Assembly: GCF_001411555.2 (NCBI RefSeq)
Contig: NC_049905.1
Location: forward strand, 1,054,001 to 1,118,000
DNA length: 64,000 nt
Reading direction: 5' to 3'
From: Juglans regia
Lineage: Eukaryota; Streptophyta; Magnoliopsida; Fagales; Juglandaceae
Shown: positions 23,301 to 34,890 of the stretch, piece after piece
Numbering within the stretch: the first letter of the stretch is position 1
Layout: the number at the start of each line of letters is the position of its first letter
Made by a program: the position numbers and the translations under genes
The notes under the pieces: generated by a model
The model's input: the letters and a program-made list of their open reading frames with translations, nothing else
Database searches by the model: none
Told to the model about the DNA's origin: nothing

Positions 23301-25686
23301 TGAAGCAATGCATCAGGTGAAATGAATGAGTCATGGTAACCGAGTCTGCTTTCAATGAAATGACTCTCAAACAAAAACTTCAGCTGTTGTCCGGGACAGT
23401 AAACAATAGCTTATACGCAAAACAACAAAATTTGTGTGCCCCATATACCCATATGTAATAATTGCAAAAATCATATGAAAACGTATCCGAGAATCCACTT
23501 TCTAAGAGAGCCAAACATAGTATTGACCAAAAAGACTACAAATAAAGAAATTAATCCTTTTAGGTCTGACCTGAAAACCACTGGGCAGTAGTCCTTCCAT
23601 TTGAATTCACAAGATTGGTGAGGGGGTGTGTGCTTGGATCCTTCTGGTGGAAATCTCGTCCACACTTTTTCCCTGGGATCAAAAGCAGAAGCCTTCAAAT
23701 CAAGGGTTGTCTTTGGAGCAGGCCTTCCAACAGAATGTCTGTGCTATGGCACAAAGAATCAGTTATGTTGTGTAGTGGAGATTACAACTCCGGATAGAGA
23801 TTAAGAAACTTGCTTCTAAGAAGTAGAATTGACAATATTGTCTATTTTCATGCATTACAAACGTTACAGAACATATGATATCAACCAATTTTCCAGATAT
23901 TAAATATTCCCAGATTTTCTGATATTTTCTTAGTTACCCCAAAATGACAAGAAAAAGAAGTACAGAAACAACTTTGGCCTTCCTTTTTCTTCCATGCCAC
24001 ATTGATCTCACGAGTATGTAAAGTTAGATAATTCAAATAGTTGGACGAAGACCAGATAGCAAAGCTTGCAAATATCTCATCTAACCATATTAATATTAAT
24101 GTATTACGAGCCATGTTCTCAGTAAAATTCATATTTTATCATCGCTGTCCCTGCATATCCATTCATCCCTTCTTAACAGCGTTCCAAGTTCCCTATTGAG
24201 CTACAAAGTTCAGAACATAGAAATGCAATACAGCCTACTGCAAAATCTTTTAAACAAAAATAAAGTGGAAGGCTGCTGTAAGCCAGAATCTAGGAAATTA
24301 AAAGATCAATGAAATAGTTCAGGTGACAGAAAAGCATATTATAGAAATTTTGCAACAGAAAAAAGAATGTGTGAAACATCCAAAAGATTTTAAAACCTGT
24401 TTCGCAGCGATGAAAAGGAGAAAATCCAGAATCCCCGATCAGAATTAAAGAAAACATGGGAAGAAACTAAAATTCGTACCAAGGCCAGAAAAACCTGAAC
24501 CAAAATTGCGAGGGGAAGAAAAACAAAGGATGGAACAGCCAACAAATCATTAATACCTTATCCCCAGCTGCAGATTTAGCATGAGCCCATAATTCTTATG
24601 TCCTTTCGATATGGTCACCCCCTGTCTCTTCAGTGACTTTATTCTCAACGGCGTCGATCCGTTCCCTTTCTTAACCGTTTCGTCAAGCTGAGGATTTCCC
24701 AATCCCCCAACTCCATTGAAATCACTATCCTCATCATTCTCCCAGTTATAATTACTCACCCTCCCATCCATTGACATCCACTTAGGCCTCACACTCCCAT
24801 CATTCCCTTTCCTCTGTATAGGCTGCTTCCGAAAGAACTCCCCCTCAACCCCGGGCCAATTCAACATCTTCTGAGAAGGAAAAATCAACACTTTTTCCTC
24901 AGCACAAGTTTTACAATCATGCAAAGCCACAGCAAAAACCTCCTGAGGATCCCAATCCAAATTCCCATCTGAATTCCCGGGCGGATAATAAGTACCATTC
25001 TGATCTTTGCCATTCTTGCTCCACACCCCCAAATATAAGCCCCCATCTGCCCACCTAAAAGTCCCATTCCCTTCGGGAAAACCATCTTCCCAAAACCCAT
25101 CATACCTATTTCCATTGCTCCAAACCATCGTCCCATTCCCATTCATTAATCCATTACTCCACTGCCCAATATAATGGTTCCCATTCTTCCATTGATACTT
25201 CCCTTTTCCATCCTGCAATCCACGCCTCCATTCACCCTCGTAGTGATCTCCATTGGCGAAGCTCTTAGTTCCTTGTCCATGCTTCATGTTCATCACCCAA
25301 TGACCTCTAAATTTATCCCCAGAAGAACCCTTGTAAGTCCCTCTGCCATCCATATATCCATTCTTGAACTCACCGTCATAGGTGGCCCCAGAGGGCCAGC
25401 TGAACTTGCCCTTGCCCATGGTCTTTCCGCCTTGCCATTCACCAACGTACATGCAACCATCTGTCCAAAAGTACTTGCCGTGGCCATGTGGTAAGTTGTC
25501 CATCCATTGTCCAGTGTAAAAATCGCCATTGACGAGGACTTTCTCGGCGTGGTAGACTTGGCCTGGACTAGGTTCGTCGTCGTCGGCATGTGCTACGGAC
25601 ATGGTTGTTTTCTTCTTGGCAATAGCTTGTGATTTTCGTACTGTTGCTTCCCAGACCTTTGCAATGCCAACTTTTTCTTTGCTCAT
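20332..25686 (-). CDS. PIP5K: Phosphatidylinositol-4-phosphate 5-kinase with MORN repeats
   Basis: Eight exons on the - strand, in transcript order: 25686-24557, 23738-23571, 23198-23033, 22762-22646, 22552-22359, 21140-21013, 20912-20834 and 20617-20332. They give 755 residues with consistent phases and GT-AG introns. It phosphorylates PI4P to PI(4,5)P2 at the plasma membrane, acting in vesicle traffic, cytoskeleton and tip growth. Exon 1 encodes eight MORN repeats (about residues 54-237, such as GDFYTGQW and GDHYEGEW), the hallmark of plant subfamily B. Kinase motifs are GKSGSFFYL and MIKTMKKAE (exon 3), DLKGS near residue 548, MDYSLL near 607 and [17 protein letters not shown] near the end. 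Intron 6 is spliced at an early donor (gga|g-gtcag) so that the frame resumes as GHGVPEN. Length suits the PIP5K4/5/6 group; I cannot pick the member. Confidence 0.95.
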
Positions 25687-25970
25687 ATCCCTGCCTCACT
25701 CCATTTCTCTTTCTTCCTCTCCCCGCTACATTGTTCTTGTTTCTTTGGGTTCATCCATCAATACCCAAATGAAACTATCTTTCCCTCCCTCTCGCGGTTT
25801 GTTATCTCCAGAAGCAGAATGGAGGGAATGGAGAAAATGACAGAAACAAAAACAAAAATAAAAACTTCGTTGTTTTCGTTTGATGTGGATTTGACGTTGT
25901 TTTGTGCTTTTCGTGCTTTTTATGTTTCTGGGCTGGTCTAAATGAGCTCGATGTTTCAGATTTGACAAAA
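25687..25970 (-). promoter_or_regulatory. 5' leader and proximal promoter of the PIP5K gene
   Basis: Pyrimidine/purine-biased sequence just upstream of the PIP5K start codon, probably the 5' UTR. No clear TATA box was identified. The small open frames here are not convincing genes. Confidence 0.35.
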
Positions 25971-27035
25971 AAAAATCTAGAGGCAGTAAGTTGATGGCAA
26001 AAGCTAAAAAGTAGTTGATGCCAATGGCTGCCTTTTTCTTTGTCCCTGGTGTTTTTTCTCTTTTCTTCTTTCTTTCGTTCTAATTTTTTTTTTAATTATT
26101 TTTCTCCTTCTTTGTCTAGTTGGGTTTCAATAAGAGATTCAACACATTTATCTTTAATTCCGGATTTGTCTCCTTGAACTACTATCAGACCAAACAGTTG
26201 GAGGGAGGAGAGAAATGGTGGTCGTGGCGATGATGTGCCATTTTTAGTGTCATAAATAGACTAAGCACCAGCTAATTTTAGCAATACTTCGTTTTACTAA
26301 CACCAGATTGTTTGCTTTTTCACCCTTTTTGTTTTCCAACGTCGATTCAGCAATGCTGCCCTCGCGTTTGCACTCGATTCTACATTCTTCCAACACCCTG
26401 TGAGAATTTGTAAATAAACTGTAAAAAAATCTGCATACTCTCCAAGCACAAAAGGGAGTTCTTCGAGCTTAGCAAGATCAGAGGTGAAATGAGATAATTA
26501 CCAATTAGGATAGGACAGCAGATGGCAGAAACACAATGACAAAAGGAAAAAGAAATGCATGAACATAGGACAGAAGTGAAAATTGATCCATTTTTAAGGG
26601 TATGCGCCAACTGTAAGATGCATCTTAATGGTCCCAAATTCCCAAACGTGCAGCCTAGTATTCTTCAGACGAGGTCAAACCTCAATCCTAAATACCCACT
26701 CTCCCACAAAAGGATTTTCTTGGCCGGATGCAAACAAAGCACTTGTCACTTTTACAGACAAGGCACTGATTAAGGCATGATTATGATGGATTAGAATAAA
26801 GCAGATCTCTCTTATCAGTGTCGTTTGACTAAACTATTCTGGATTTGTTAACTTCTGCTCTAAAGGTGAACATTATGTGCATCTCTCCATCTTTGAGTGT
26901 GAGCTCTGACTACTTGGAAAATATTGCAGAAAAATAAGAGCAATTGAATCAGCACTTGCTGCTAATTAAAACTCGGAAGGGACTATGGTCAAAGTCTGTC
27001 TAGGAACTTGATTTCCTCCCTCCATAGATGATAGA

Positions 27036-27036
27036 T

Positions 27037-27077
<41 letters not shown>
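27036..27077. repeat. (AT)n microsatellite
   Basis: About 40 bp of uninterrupted AT dinucleotides followed by ACAC. Shorter AT tracts occur at about 27909-27930, 28209-28222 and 58633-58647. Confidence 0.9.
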
Positions 27078-27081
<4 letters not shown>

Positions 27082-28577
27082 CACACACCAGAGATCAGGC
27101 TGGCTCTTTCCTTGCATGTTTTTTGGATGTTTTGTAATTATCTTTTGCAATTTTTATTTTCTCGAGAAGAAAAAAAAAATGGGCTCATGTTGGGGTTGCA
27201 TTATTCATCAACATCTATGCTATGGATCAGATACTTCCTTCTGAGGTTGTAATATAAAACGCGTGTCAATCCTCAAAACCACACTTCTATATGGGTATAG
27301 TAGGGACCCCATAAATGAATTCTTCAAATTAATGAATTCTTAAATGGTGTTTGTTGTAGGTCTGAGCCAATATATAGATAGTTAGGACCCAATAGCTTAA
27401 TTAAATAATTAATTTTGGGTATAGAGAGAGAGAGAGAGATGTGGGGTTGGACAATGGAGTTATTGTCAACATCAATGTTGACAATTGCTAGTGATGAATA
27501 GGATACAACACACGAGTTGCCTGCCCACCATGTTGTAGGATGGTTTCCTATCTTGGGGTTGCGGCAGTCAAAGACAAAATAAGTCTTTTGTCTCCTCTGA
27601 TTTTGCAGGCACAATACACACACCTGGTCCTGGGAGAGCTAGCAGCTAGCATGCCATTCAACAAGAACTTAAGGTTCATGATAATACAATATGACGAGGC
27701 GCAAATCTACATCAAATAAGGAAATTAACACTGTATACCCCGTATTAAAACACGATTTCACCTAATTAATATCATCTCTATTTTTTCCGATATATATTTA
27801 TCAGTTACTCTATTCTTAAGTCTGTGTGACATCATTTACATAATCACTTAAATGGACTTATTTTACTAGCTATATGCTTGCGCTGATATTTTCTTGTAGG
27901 TTGTTTACATATATATATATATATATATATTATACAGACTTATTATTTTCTGGTCTTTATGTTATTTTTGGCATCTTGTAATTTTGATTTCATGTCTATA
28001 ATTTTTTAGGCTTGAGTTTTAGTCTTTCTTGCATATCTGTAAATTTCCGAGTTTCTAGCTATAACCACGGGTTTGAAACAAGTGTGACTTGGCTGTGTTG
28101 ATGGTGGCACGTACGTACGTTGTATTAAAACGAGTCATAATGCCCATGTGCATGTGAGAATCTTGCAAGATCGTGGGCAAGAAATTATAAGATCATGCTT
28201 TATGAGTAGGCGCAGAAATTAAGGATATATATATATATATATAGCAGAAATGACGTGTGCATGCATGCATATGGCTCCACACTTGGGTTGGTTCGAGTAG
28301 TAAAAGCCGCCCTTGTTTGAACGAACGATCTTGTGGATGATAATTGCTAGGCAATTGCTTGCTTGCTAAATGGTACTACTGTTGCTGCATGGCACTGGAC
28401 TTTGACAAGTAGAATGATCAGCAAGAGGTGACATTAATTTGCATAGGCCAAGTCTTTCGATCATATATATAATGTGCCTTTCGATTCAGCTATTAATCAA
28501 GCAAGCCAATATAAAAGCCTCTATCTTGCTGAAGTGCATACTGTGCTGTGATTTTGAAAGGCAAAAAGTAAAAATTA

Positions 28578-28711
28578 TTTGTAGAAGTTTAAGAGTTTCG
28601 TGCAAATTCATTTAAAAAAATAAGATCATATAAAAAAAATCAATTTTATATAGTCAGTCTCACTTTTTTATATGATTTGTGCATGACCTATACACTCTAA
28701 ACTTGTAACAG
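28578..28711. mobile_element. MITE (family G, copy 1)
   Basis: The left arm 'gtagaagtttaagagtttcg' and right arm 'cactctaaacttgt' are inverted around an AT-rich core. A second copy with 'tgtaagtttaagatgt' and 'gcacactctaaa' lies at 62772-62930. Confidence 0.55.
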
Positions 28712-29252
28712 CATTGTTGTGGATGTGTTTTGTTGTCCTGCTAATAGTTTCCAGTAACTTGCAATCAGAGGGTAGAAGAGGCTGAAGCCTAGGGACACCT
28801 TTGATGCATATGCAAGTATGTATTCTAGTGAGTATTTTTCAATGTACGAAGTTCAGAAGTTACCTCAAACATGTCATTTGACTTCTATTTATATAGGTTG
28901 GCCACATGATAAAAGGAGCTTGTCTCATGTCGAGATTTCCTCTGACCCTGTTAAATTGCAGAGTTTTAAGATTCTCAGTCAATTGTTACTCTGGAGGAAT
29001 TTAATACCCGGGCGAGTATTATGAGTGTGTATCACACGGGAGATTATCTTGCTCGTTATGTCATTAATTAATGATTGGTGATGTGTGGATTTAAATTATG
29101 CGTTTGGGGCGCGATGTCTATTGACCTCTAATTATTGTTTTGCGGGCCCCTAGCTTTTAATCCACGGGCTCTCGTGATCGTGGGCTTGGCCCAATCTTCA
29201 TGAGTGTTCATTCAGCCCTCTAAGCATTACAAATTTAAAAGCAGCAGTCTTA

Positions 29253-29575
29253 GAGCCCATTTGGATACACAATTGTTCTCAGATATTTTTAAATATTTTA
29301 TTTATAAATATTACTCAAATACAAAATATTTTTAATTTCAAGTCTTCAATCTTTTTATCTAATCATCACTAACTCATTACAACTTTTCAAAACTTTTTCA
29401 AAATTTAAAACAAAATTATATTCAAACAATTTTTAAAGTTATAATATTTTTATTTAACTTTTCTTTTTCATTTCTCAAAATTTAATAAAACATTTTAATT
29501 CAAACTATTGTATTACTATTCACATATAATATGATATATTCTTAGTATCTAAATGAACCCTTAACATTATAGATG
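29253..29575. mobile_element. MITE (hAT-like 'cccatttggat' family)
   Basis: Starts 'agagcccatttggatac' and ends with the inverse, 'gtatctaaatgaaccctt'. The interior is AT-rich and non-coding. TIR similarity is clear; target duplication was not resolved. Confidence 0.55.
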
Positions 29576-29929
29576 TGATAGTTAGACTATAATGAAAAAC
29601 CCTAATCCTGATAACTCCTTTTTTTTTTACAAAGGTTAATGAGAATAGAATACCAATCAGTTATACCATGCTAGGAAATATGAATATCAAATAACACCTT
29701 CTTCAAAAAGGGAAAAAAATCAATCAATACCAGACTAAGATAGAAAAAGAATCGAAAAAATTACTATGACTTGCTCATATATTAATACACATACAGTCTC
29801 ATATGATCCATAGATTTACATAAAGTCTCGTATAATATTTTGATGAGAAAAAGAGAAGAGAAAAGAAAAAATGTATTTGATCCCCGTACGGTAATAGCCA
29901 TTGGTGAAGCTGGCCGGCCGGATTATGTA

Positions 29930-30105
29930 AGGCTTCGTTTGGATCATTAACTATTTTCAACTCATCATTATAATTTTTTTAAATTTTAACATAAAATATA
30001 ATAAATAATTTAATTTTTTTAAATTTTAAAATAATAATAATATTAAAAAATAACCATCTCAACTCAATTTAATTCATTTTAACGTTTAAACTCATCCAAA
30101 GTTTC
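29930..30105. mobile_element. MITE (family F, 'cgtttgga...actcatc')
   Basis: 'ggcttcgtttggatcat' at the left is mirrored by 'aaactcatccaaag' at the right. The core 'aaatttt...aataataataatattaaaaaata' recurs at about 42185-42225, 52565-52605 and 54925-54960. Confidence 0.6.
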
Positions 30106-30309
30106 AAAGAGAGAGATTTGGTAAGCACTTCACTCACTTCACTTTCTACAGTATTGCCGATCCGATCTCTCCCTTTCTCTCTTTGATCTTTACCAAAATG
30201 ATTACGATGAGACTCAAAAATCCAGGCTGCTCTAGCTATATCAATACCACCACCTTTCTGTCTTCCACAAAAGAAGTGCGTACAGTTTTGCTCAGACCTT
30301 TAGGCGGCG

Positions 30310-30420
30310 TTAGCAGCGTTATTACCCTGCCAAAAAGTCCATCAATCACCTTGTAAATCGGCCTGTATGTAACACCATGCTTCAGAGGAATCAAAGGTAC
30401 ACACACCCCGGCCTGCACTA
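30310..30420 (-). pseudogene. Orphan exon-like fragment, family unknown
   Basis: On the - strand, 'aaagtttcag' (acceptor-like) precedes an open stretch encoding VVVQAGVCVPLIPLKHGV followed by YRPIYKVIDGLFG. Its composition is GC-richer and more protein-like than its surroundings, and the frame continues to a stop near 30236. No partner exons were found nearby and I do not recognise the family. It could be a gene remnant or a captured exon. Confidence 0.35.
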
Positions 30421-30694
30421 CAACCTGAAACTTTATTTCGGTCAAAACTAGCTGCCGCTGCTCCCATAGGAAAATACTATTCCCACAGTCTACCGAATTT
30501 TATTTTATTTTATTTTATTTACTGATTAATGAAATATTTTTAAATAAATTTGTAATTTTTTTTATATTTTTTAAAAATGTTTAAAGTGTTTAGAAAAATA
30601 ATTATAAAAAATAAAAAATTTGTTGCCTTTCCGTGTATAAGAATCCTATGCGCTGCTGTAGCAGAGTCCGCTCTCATACGTTTTTAGAAAAATG

Positions 30695-30926
30695 ATCGAA
30701 TTATTATTCTCTTATTATCTATTTATTATTTTTTTTATATTTAATTTTTTTTATAATTTTTTATTTTACTTAATAATTAAGAAAGTGATAATTAGTAAGT
30801 TTATATATTTTTTTAATTTTTTTTAATAATTAAATATATTAAAAAAATACTTAAAATAAAATGATAAAAAAATAAAAACACTATAAATAATAAATAGATG
30901 ATAGATGGATAGTATCACTACCCATG
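30695..30926. mobile_element. MITE (family B, copy 1)
   Basis: The right end 'gatggatagtatcactaccc' is the inverse of the left end of the element at 39898 ('gggtagtgatag...tatctatc'). Both share AT-rich cores with 'aagtaaaataaaaaatt'-type words. No coding content. Confidence 0.55.
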
Positions 30927-31864
30927 TTTCCGAGCTTAATCATCATGAGCTTGAGGCTATTTCCAATTGAATTGGAATGTTGCGGATTTGTTTAATTAAA
31001 AAAAAAATGTATGTATTAATTATTAATTATTATTATATATTTTATACTTTATAAAAAATATTCACACTTTATAAAAAAATTATAAGTATAAAATATAAAA
31101 ATGAATAATAATTAATATATAATATTTATATTTGATTAATACGTGACGATAGCAATATCAGCTCATTTAAATATTCTTAAAATTTGATTAAGTTACTCTT
31201 GTTGTCCTAAAAGAGAGATTAAATGTTATGAAATTACGTTAATTTATAAATTTAATTTTTTAATTTTATATAAAAAAATGATAAGTTTTTGTCGTTCTTT
31301 AGAGTGGTATATATTTTATAAAAAATCATTTATAAATTTAAAAATTGTATATATCATTCTTATTTATCAATACTTTGCGGCACTTCTGAGTCCAAAAGAG
31401 AATATATCAGGAAAAGAATTTGGCTGACACCGATCTAATCCATACGCAGGCAAGCCAATGGCGTATAGACAGATTATTAGGAGGATATAATATATATATA
31501 AATATATATATAGGTAGCTTGTAGGCTTGTAGCAGTCCATATCCTAGTTTGATGGCCTTCTACCTGAAAGCGAAGGGATTGACGGCCTCTCTCATCTTTC
31601 ACTGTCAACACTGCCAATCCACCCTGTTATAATCTCAACCCTCCGTTCACAATAAACAAACAAAATCTACATACAAATTCAAAATGCACAGATATCGCTT
31701 TTTTCTCTGTATTATTAATCAATATTTTAGCCATAAAGATTAAAAAATAAAATAAATTCACAAAGTTTAATAACTATATTTTAAAATTATTTTTATTAAA
31801 AAATATATATAAGAAAATATATATAATTACGTCAGTTTATAAATTTATTTTAATATAAAAAAAA

Positions 31865-32015
31865 TTCTATTCATCAGCTACTATTTATTTTCACACCTCA
31901 TACTTATAATTTTTTCATAAGATGTGAAATGTTTTTCATTGAGTATAATGTGCTTTTTACAAGATGTAAAGTATGAGATAGTAAATAGTAATTGATGAAA
32001 ATCTTTTTATAAGTA
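31865..32015. mobile_element. MITE (family D, copy 1)
   Basis: 'ttctattcatcagctacta' at the left is mirrored by 'tagtaattgatgaaaatc' at the right; internal 'ttttcataagatgtgaa' words also recur. A second copy is at 63668-63791. Confidence 0.6.
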
Positions 32016-32033
32016 AAACCATAAAAAACTGTT

Positions 32034-32372
32034 AAGGTCCTGCTTAGTTACAAAATTCAGCTGAGATCAATTAAGTTCAGTTTAATTTTAAACTGAATCT
32101 AACATCCAAACACTCAACTCTTAAATTACTAAACTCATCTCAACTCAAAACCTCCTTACACATGGGGCCCATAACTTTTTTCAACTTAACACATCTTTAT
32201 ACGTGAGATCCATAACTTTTTTCAATTTATCATAAATAGTATTAAACTCATCTTACTATCCAAATATATTTAAACTTATTTTAAATGGACTCCATATAAC
32301 TCACTCTACTTATTAAACTCACTATTATTTATAAAAAATTAAACTAAACTTAACATCCAAATGCAGCCTTAA
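32034..32372. mobile_element. MITE (family E, copy 1)
   Basis: Begins 'taaggtcctgcttag' and ends 'catccaaatgcagcctta', an imperfect inverted repeat. The interior carries two 'cataacttttttcaa' repeats that match the element at 53714-54052 closely in order and spacing. Confidence 0.6.
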
Positions 32373-33112
32373 GCTACAATAACAACTATGTAAATAAAAG
32401 TTTTTTTTCCTTACAACTATGTAAATATTACTATTTACTATTATTTAATATTTTATTATTAATTTATTATTATTCTTTACATAATATCTAAAATAACTCA
32501 ATAATCAAACGCAATCTTAACTTCAAGTAAAGGACAATGTGGAGGGCACGTCTTCCATGAAATTCAAAAATTTAATTTTTAATTGAAAATTTTGTTAGCT
32601 GTGTGGAGAATATTTCTTCCACAACCGCTTGCAAATACAATTCTTTATAATAAATAATAACAAACAAAAAAAAACTATGGTAAATAATAACAATAATAAT
32701 GGTAGAAAATGCAAATAATAAGTTAATAACAAAAAAAAAAAAAAAAAGAGGAATCACACACGGAAGCTTGTCTTTATATTTTTGGTAAAAAATCAGCTCT
32801 TACTGAATCTCTCACGAGGCCCATTAACTTTGGGCTCTGTCTAGTGGAGCCCAATCTAAGACCACTCTTGTTTGGTCATCTCAATAACCTATGGTTAACG
32901 GAAATATATGTATAAAGCAGAGTAGGATAAAGGCTTCAATAATATTGGGTCATAGTTTTGGGCTTCTAGTCGGGCCAGATTTTATTCATCACAAATGTTT
33001 TTCCCCAACCAGCAAAAAGAGCTTATGGCTAATTTCTGGAAAAACCCAATAAAAATATAATATGGATTGAAAAAATAGAGAATGAATCCAATTTTCTATG
33101 CAATTTCTTACG

Positions 33113-33246
33113 TGGTGCTAGATTATGGCCAAGTTCATAATCGGAGATGCTACTGCTATCCCGAGTTTTACCCTTTTGCCGGGTTTGTGTCTGTGTATTG
33201 GCTTCTGGTTCCATATAGGTGGAGTAATCATCACCGAATCCTGAGC
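33113..33246 (-). pseudogene. Orphan internal-exon-like fragment, family unknown
   Basis: On the - strand, 'ttattgctcag' (acceptor) precedes about 134 bp open in one frame, followed by 'cac|gtaagaaatt' (donor). It encodes DDYSTYMEPEANTQTQ and later DSSSISDYELGHNLAP. Splice sites at both ends and polar, coding-like composition suggest a real or former exon. No partners were found and the family is unrecognised. Confidence 0.4.
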
Positions 33247-33819
33247 AATAATGAGGTAAATATTTAAATCAACCTTCTATATCTTGTTAGTTCTTACCAC
33301 GGTATTCCTCTACCATAAGTGAGGACATAAATAAAATTGGATTCCCGTCCTCTTCTTACAAAAAAAAAAAAATTAATAACCCATCTATACCTTGCAATTG
33401 AATTAAACATTAGGAACCAATATGTATCAGTTTGCATATTCAAAATGAAACACTGCTAAAGTTTTAGATTGACCCCCTTTGCTGCTGCTTCTTCATTCTC
33501 CTTGTAAAGATGCAACTCCTGAACATGATACCACTTCTGCTCGCATGGGAAGATGTACCATTTAATACAAAACAGATCTCTCATCACCCTTGAACAAAAT
33601 GAACAGAAGCCAAGCCAGTATAAACCTTTACAGGAAAAAAAAAGTATATAATCATGGGATCAAGTTGATGTCTGATTCCCAACTTCAATTATACAAAAAC
33701 TAATAAGAAAGCAAGTCCAACAACTTGCAGTCTTGAAATGAAGTATCAGATAACTTGTAATGCCAGCAAAGTATATACTGAAACAGATATTATGTTTCAG
33801 CAGAGAATCATGTGCTATT

Positions 33820-34890
33820 TCAGCAATCATGACTGAGGCGCTCGCTAAATGCCAGTAAGGATATAAGAACTCGCTTCAACTGCTCCTTGGCCGATTCATC
33901 TATCAAGGTGCCATCACCGTCGAACTTTGCAGGAGATTGGAATACGTTCAAGAAAAATTCAGGTTTGTTGATGAAATGAAGATCGAGATAAACTCCAATC
34001 TGCCGAAGATGATATTGTGACCGTCCCCCGCCAAAACCTCCTCCAGCACTTACAATTGCACCTGCTTTATCAGCCCAGACATTTGGTGGTCTAGAGGCCC
34101 AGTCAATTGCATTCTTCAGCGGTGCTGTTAAGGCAGGGGAGAGACAGAGTTGGCAAAACAAAGCATTAACATTAGCGATTCTAAACAATTTGTGCCCTTT
34201 GTGGCTTTGTCAATGCTGAAGACATATAATCCATTGTTTCTGGACAGTTTGATTTGAGAACTTCATCTAACATCTTCTCAGATGCTAGCAAGTAGTAGTC
34301 TTCACCACAACTTTTTATAATAAGAAACGCGTTCTTTGGTCCGTTTACATTTTTCTTCCCCAAAATTCTTTCTTTTCTTCAACAATTTTTATTTCATCAA
34401 ACACACCAAAAGAGGAAATATTTATTTACAAGAAATATTAAACTCAAACAAACAGATCCTAATATATTGCGAAAATAGCGAAACCCACAAAAGAAAGGAG
34501 TACCGGTGACGGAGTAGTTGTACTCGGGTGAGGCGAAGAGAAAGCTGTCGGCCTCTTTTATCTTCTGGCGGAAAGCTTCAACGGCCGCCGGGAACGTTCC
34601 TTCGCCTTCCAAGTCGGTGTTGAGCATCGGCAGCGGCGCTATGTCTATGTACTCTATCTTCAGGCCGTTGATTCCCTTGCTTAGCTCCATTGCTGTGCAA
34701 CAAACCACACAGACTCCATCAAAATGCAGCGAGTCCAAAAAGAAAAAGAAAGAAACGAATACTGCGAAGCACAGCGAGAAATGGGAGTACCGGAACGAAT
34801 GAGGCCTCGGTTGTAGGAGCCTTTACGAAGAGACCCACATAAAGCCGCTACGTTAATTGTCGATGGTGTTGTTGGTAACACTGATGCCAT
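33820..34890 (-). CDS. NQR: NADPH:quinone reductase, flavodoxin-like, intact copy
   Basis: Three exons on the - strand, 34890-34791, 34692-34504 and 34124-33820, give 197 residues, close to the 196 I recall for Arabidopsis NQR. The protein is a soluble FMN-dependent enzyme that reduces quinones by two electrons with NAD(P)H, limiting semiquinone formation. FMN-binding and family motifs are GSLRKGSYNRGLIR (about residues 19-32), ASPEYNYSV near the exon 2/3 junction, and GGGFGGGRSQYHLRQIGV in exon 3. Intron phases (1 and 1) match the upstream duplicate at 36612-40563. The C-terminal tail (ERLSHDC) diverges from the usual RLQGK end. The reading frame is complete, so this is the copy likely to be working. 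Confidence 0.93.

Larger units (their letters stand above)
25971..33819. other. Long AT-rich spacer between the PIP5K and NQR genes
   Basis: No complete gene found. Contents: an (AT)n microsatellite, several MITEs (28578-28711, 29253-29575, 29930-30105, 30695-30926, 31865-32015, 32034-32372), and two exon-like fragments on the - strand (about 30310-30420 and 33113-33246). The last few hundred bases next to 33820 should contain the NQR 3' UTR. Confidence 0.55.

Noticed and set aside
26380..26773. Opposing open frames considered as a small secreted protein gene
   Set aside because: No convincing signal peptide, promoter or homology; they overlap each other on opposite strands.
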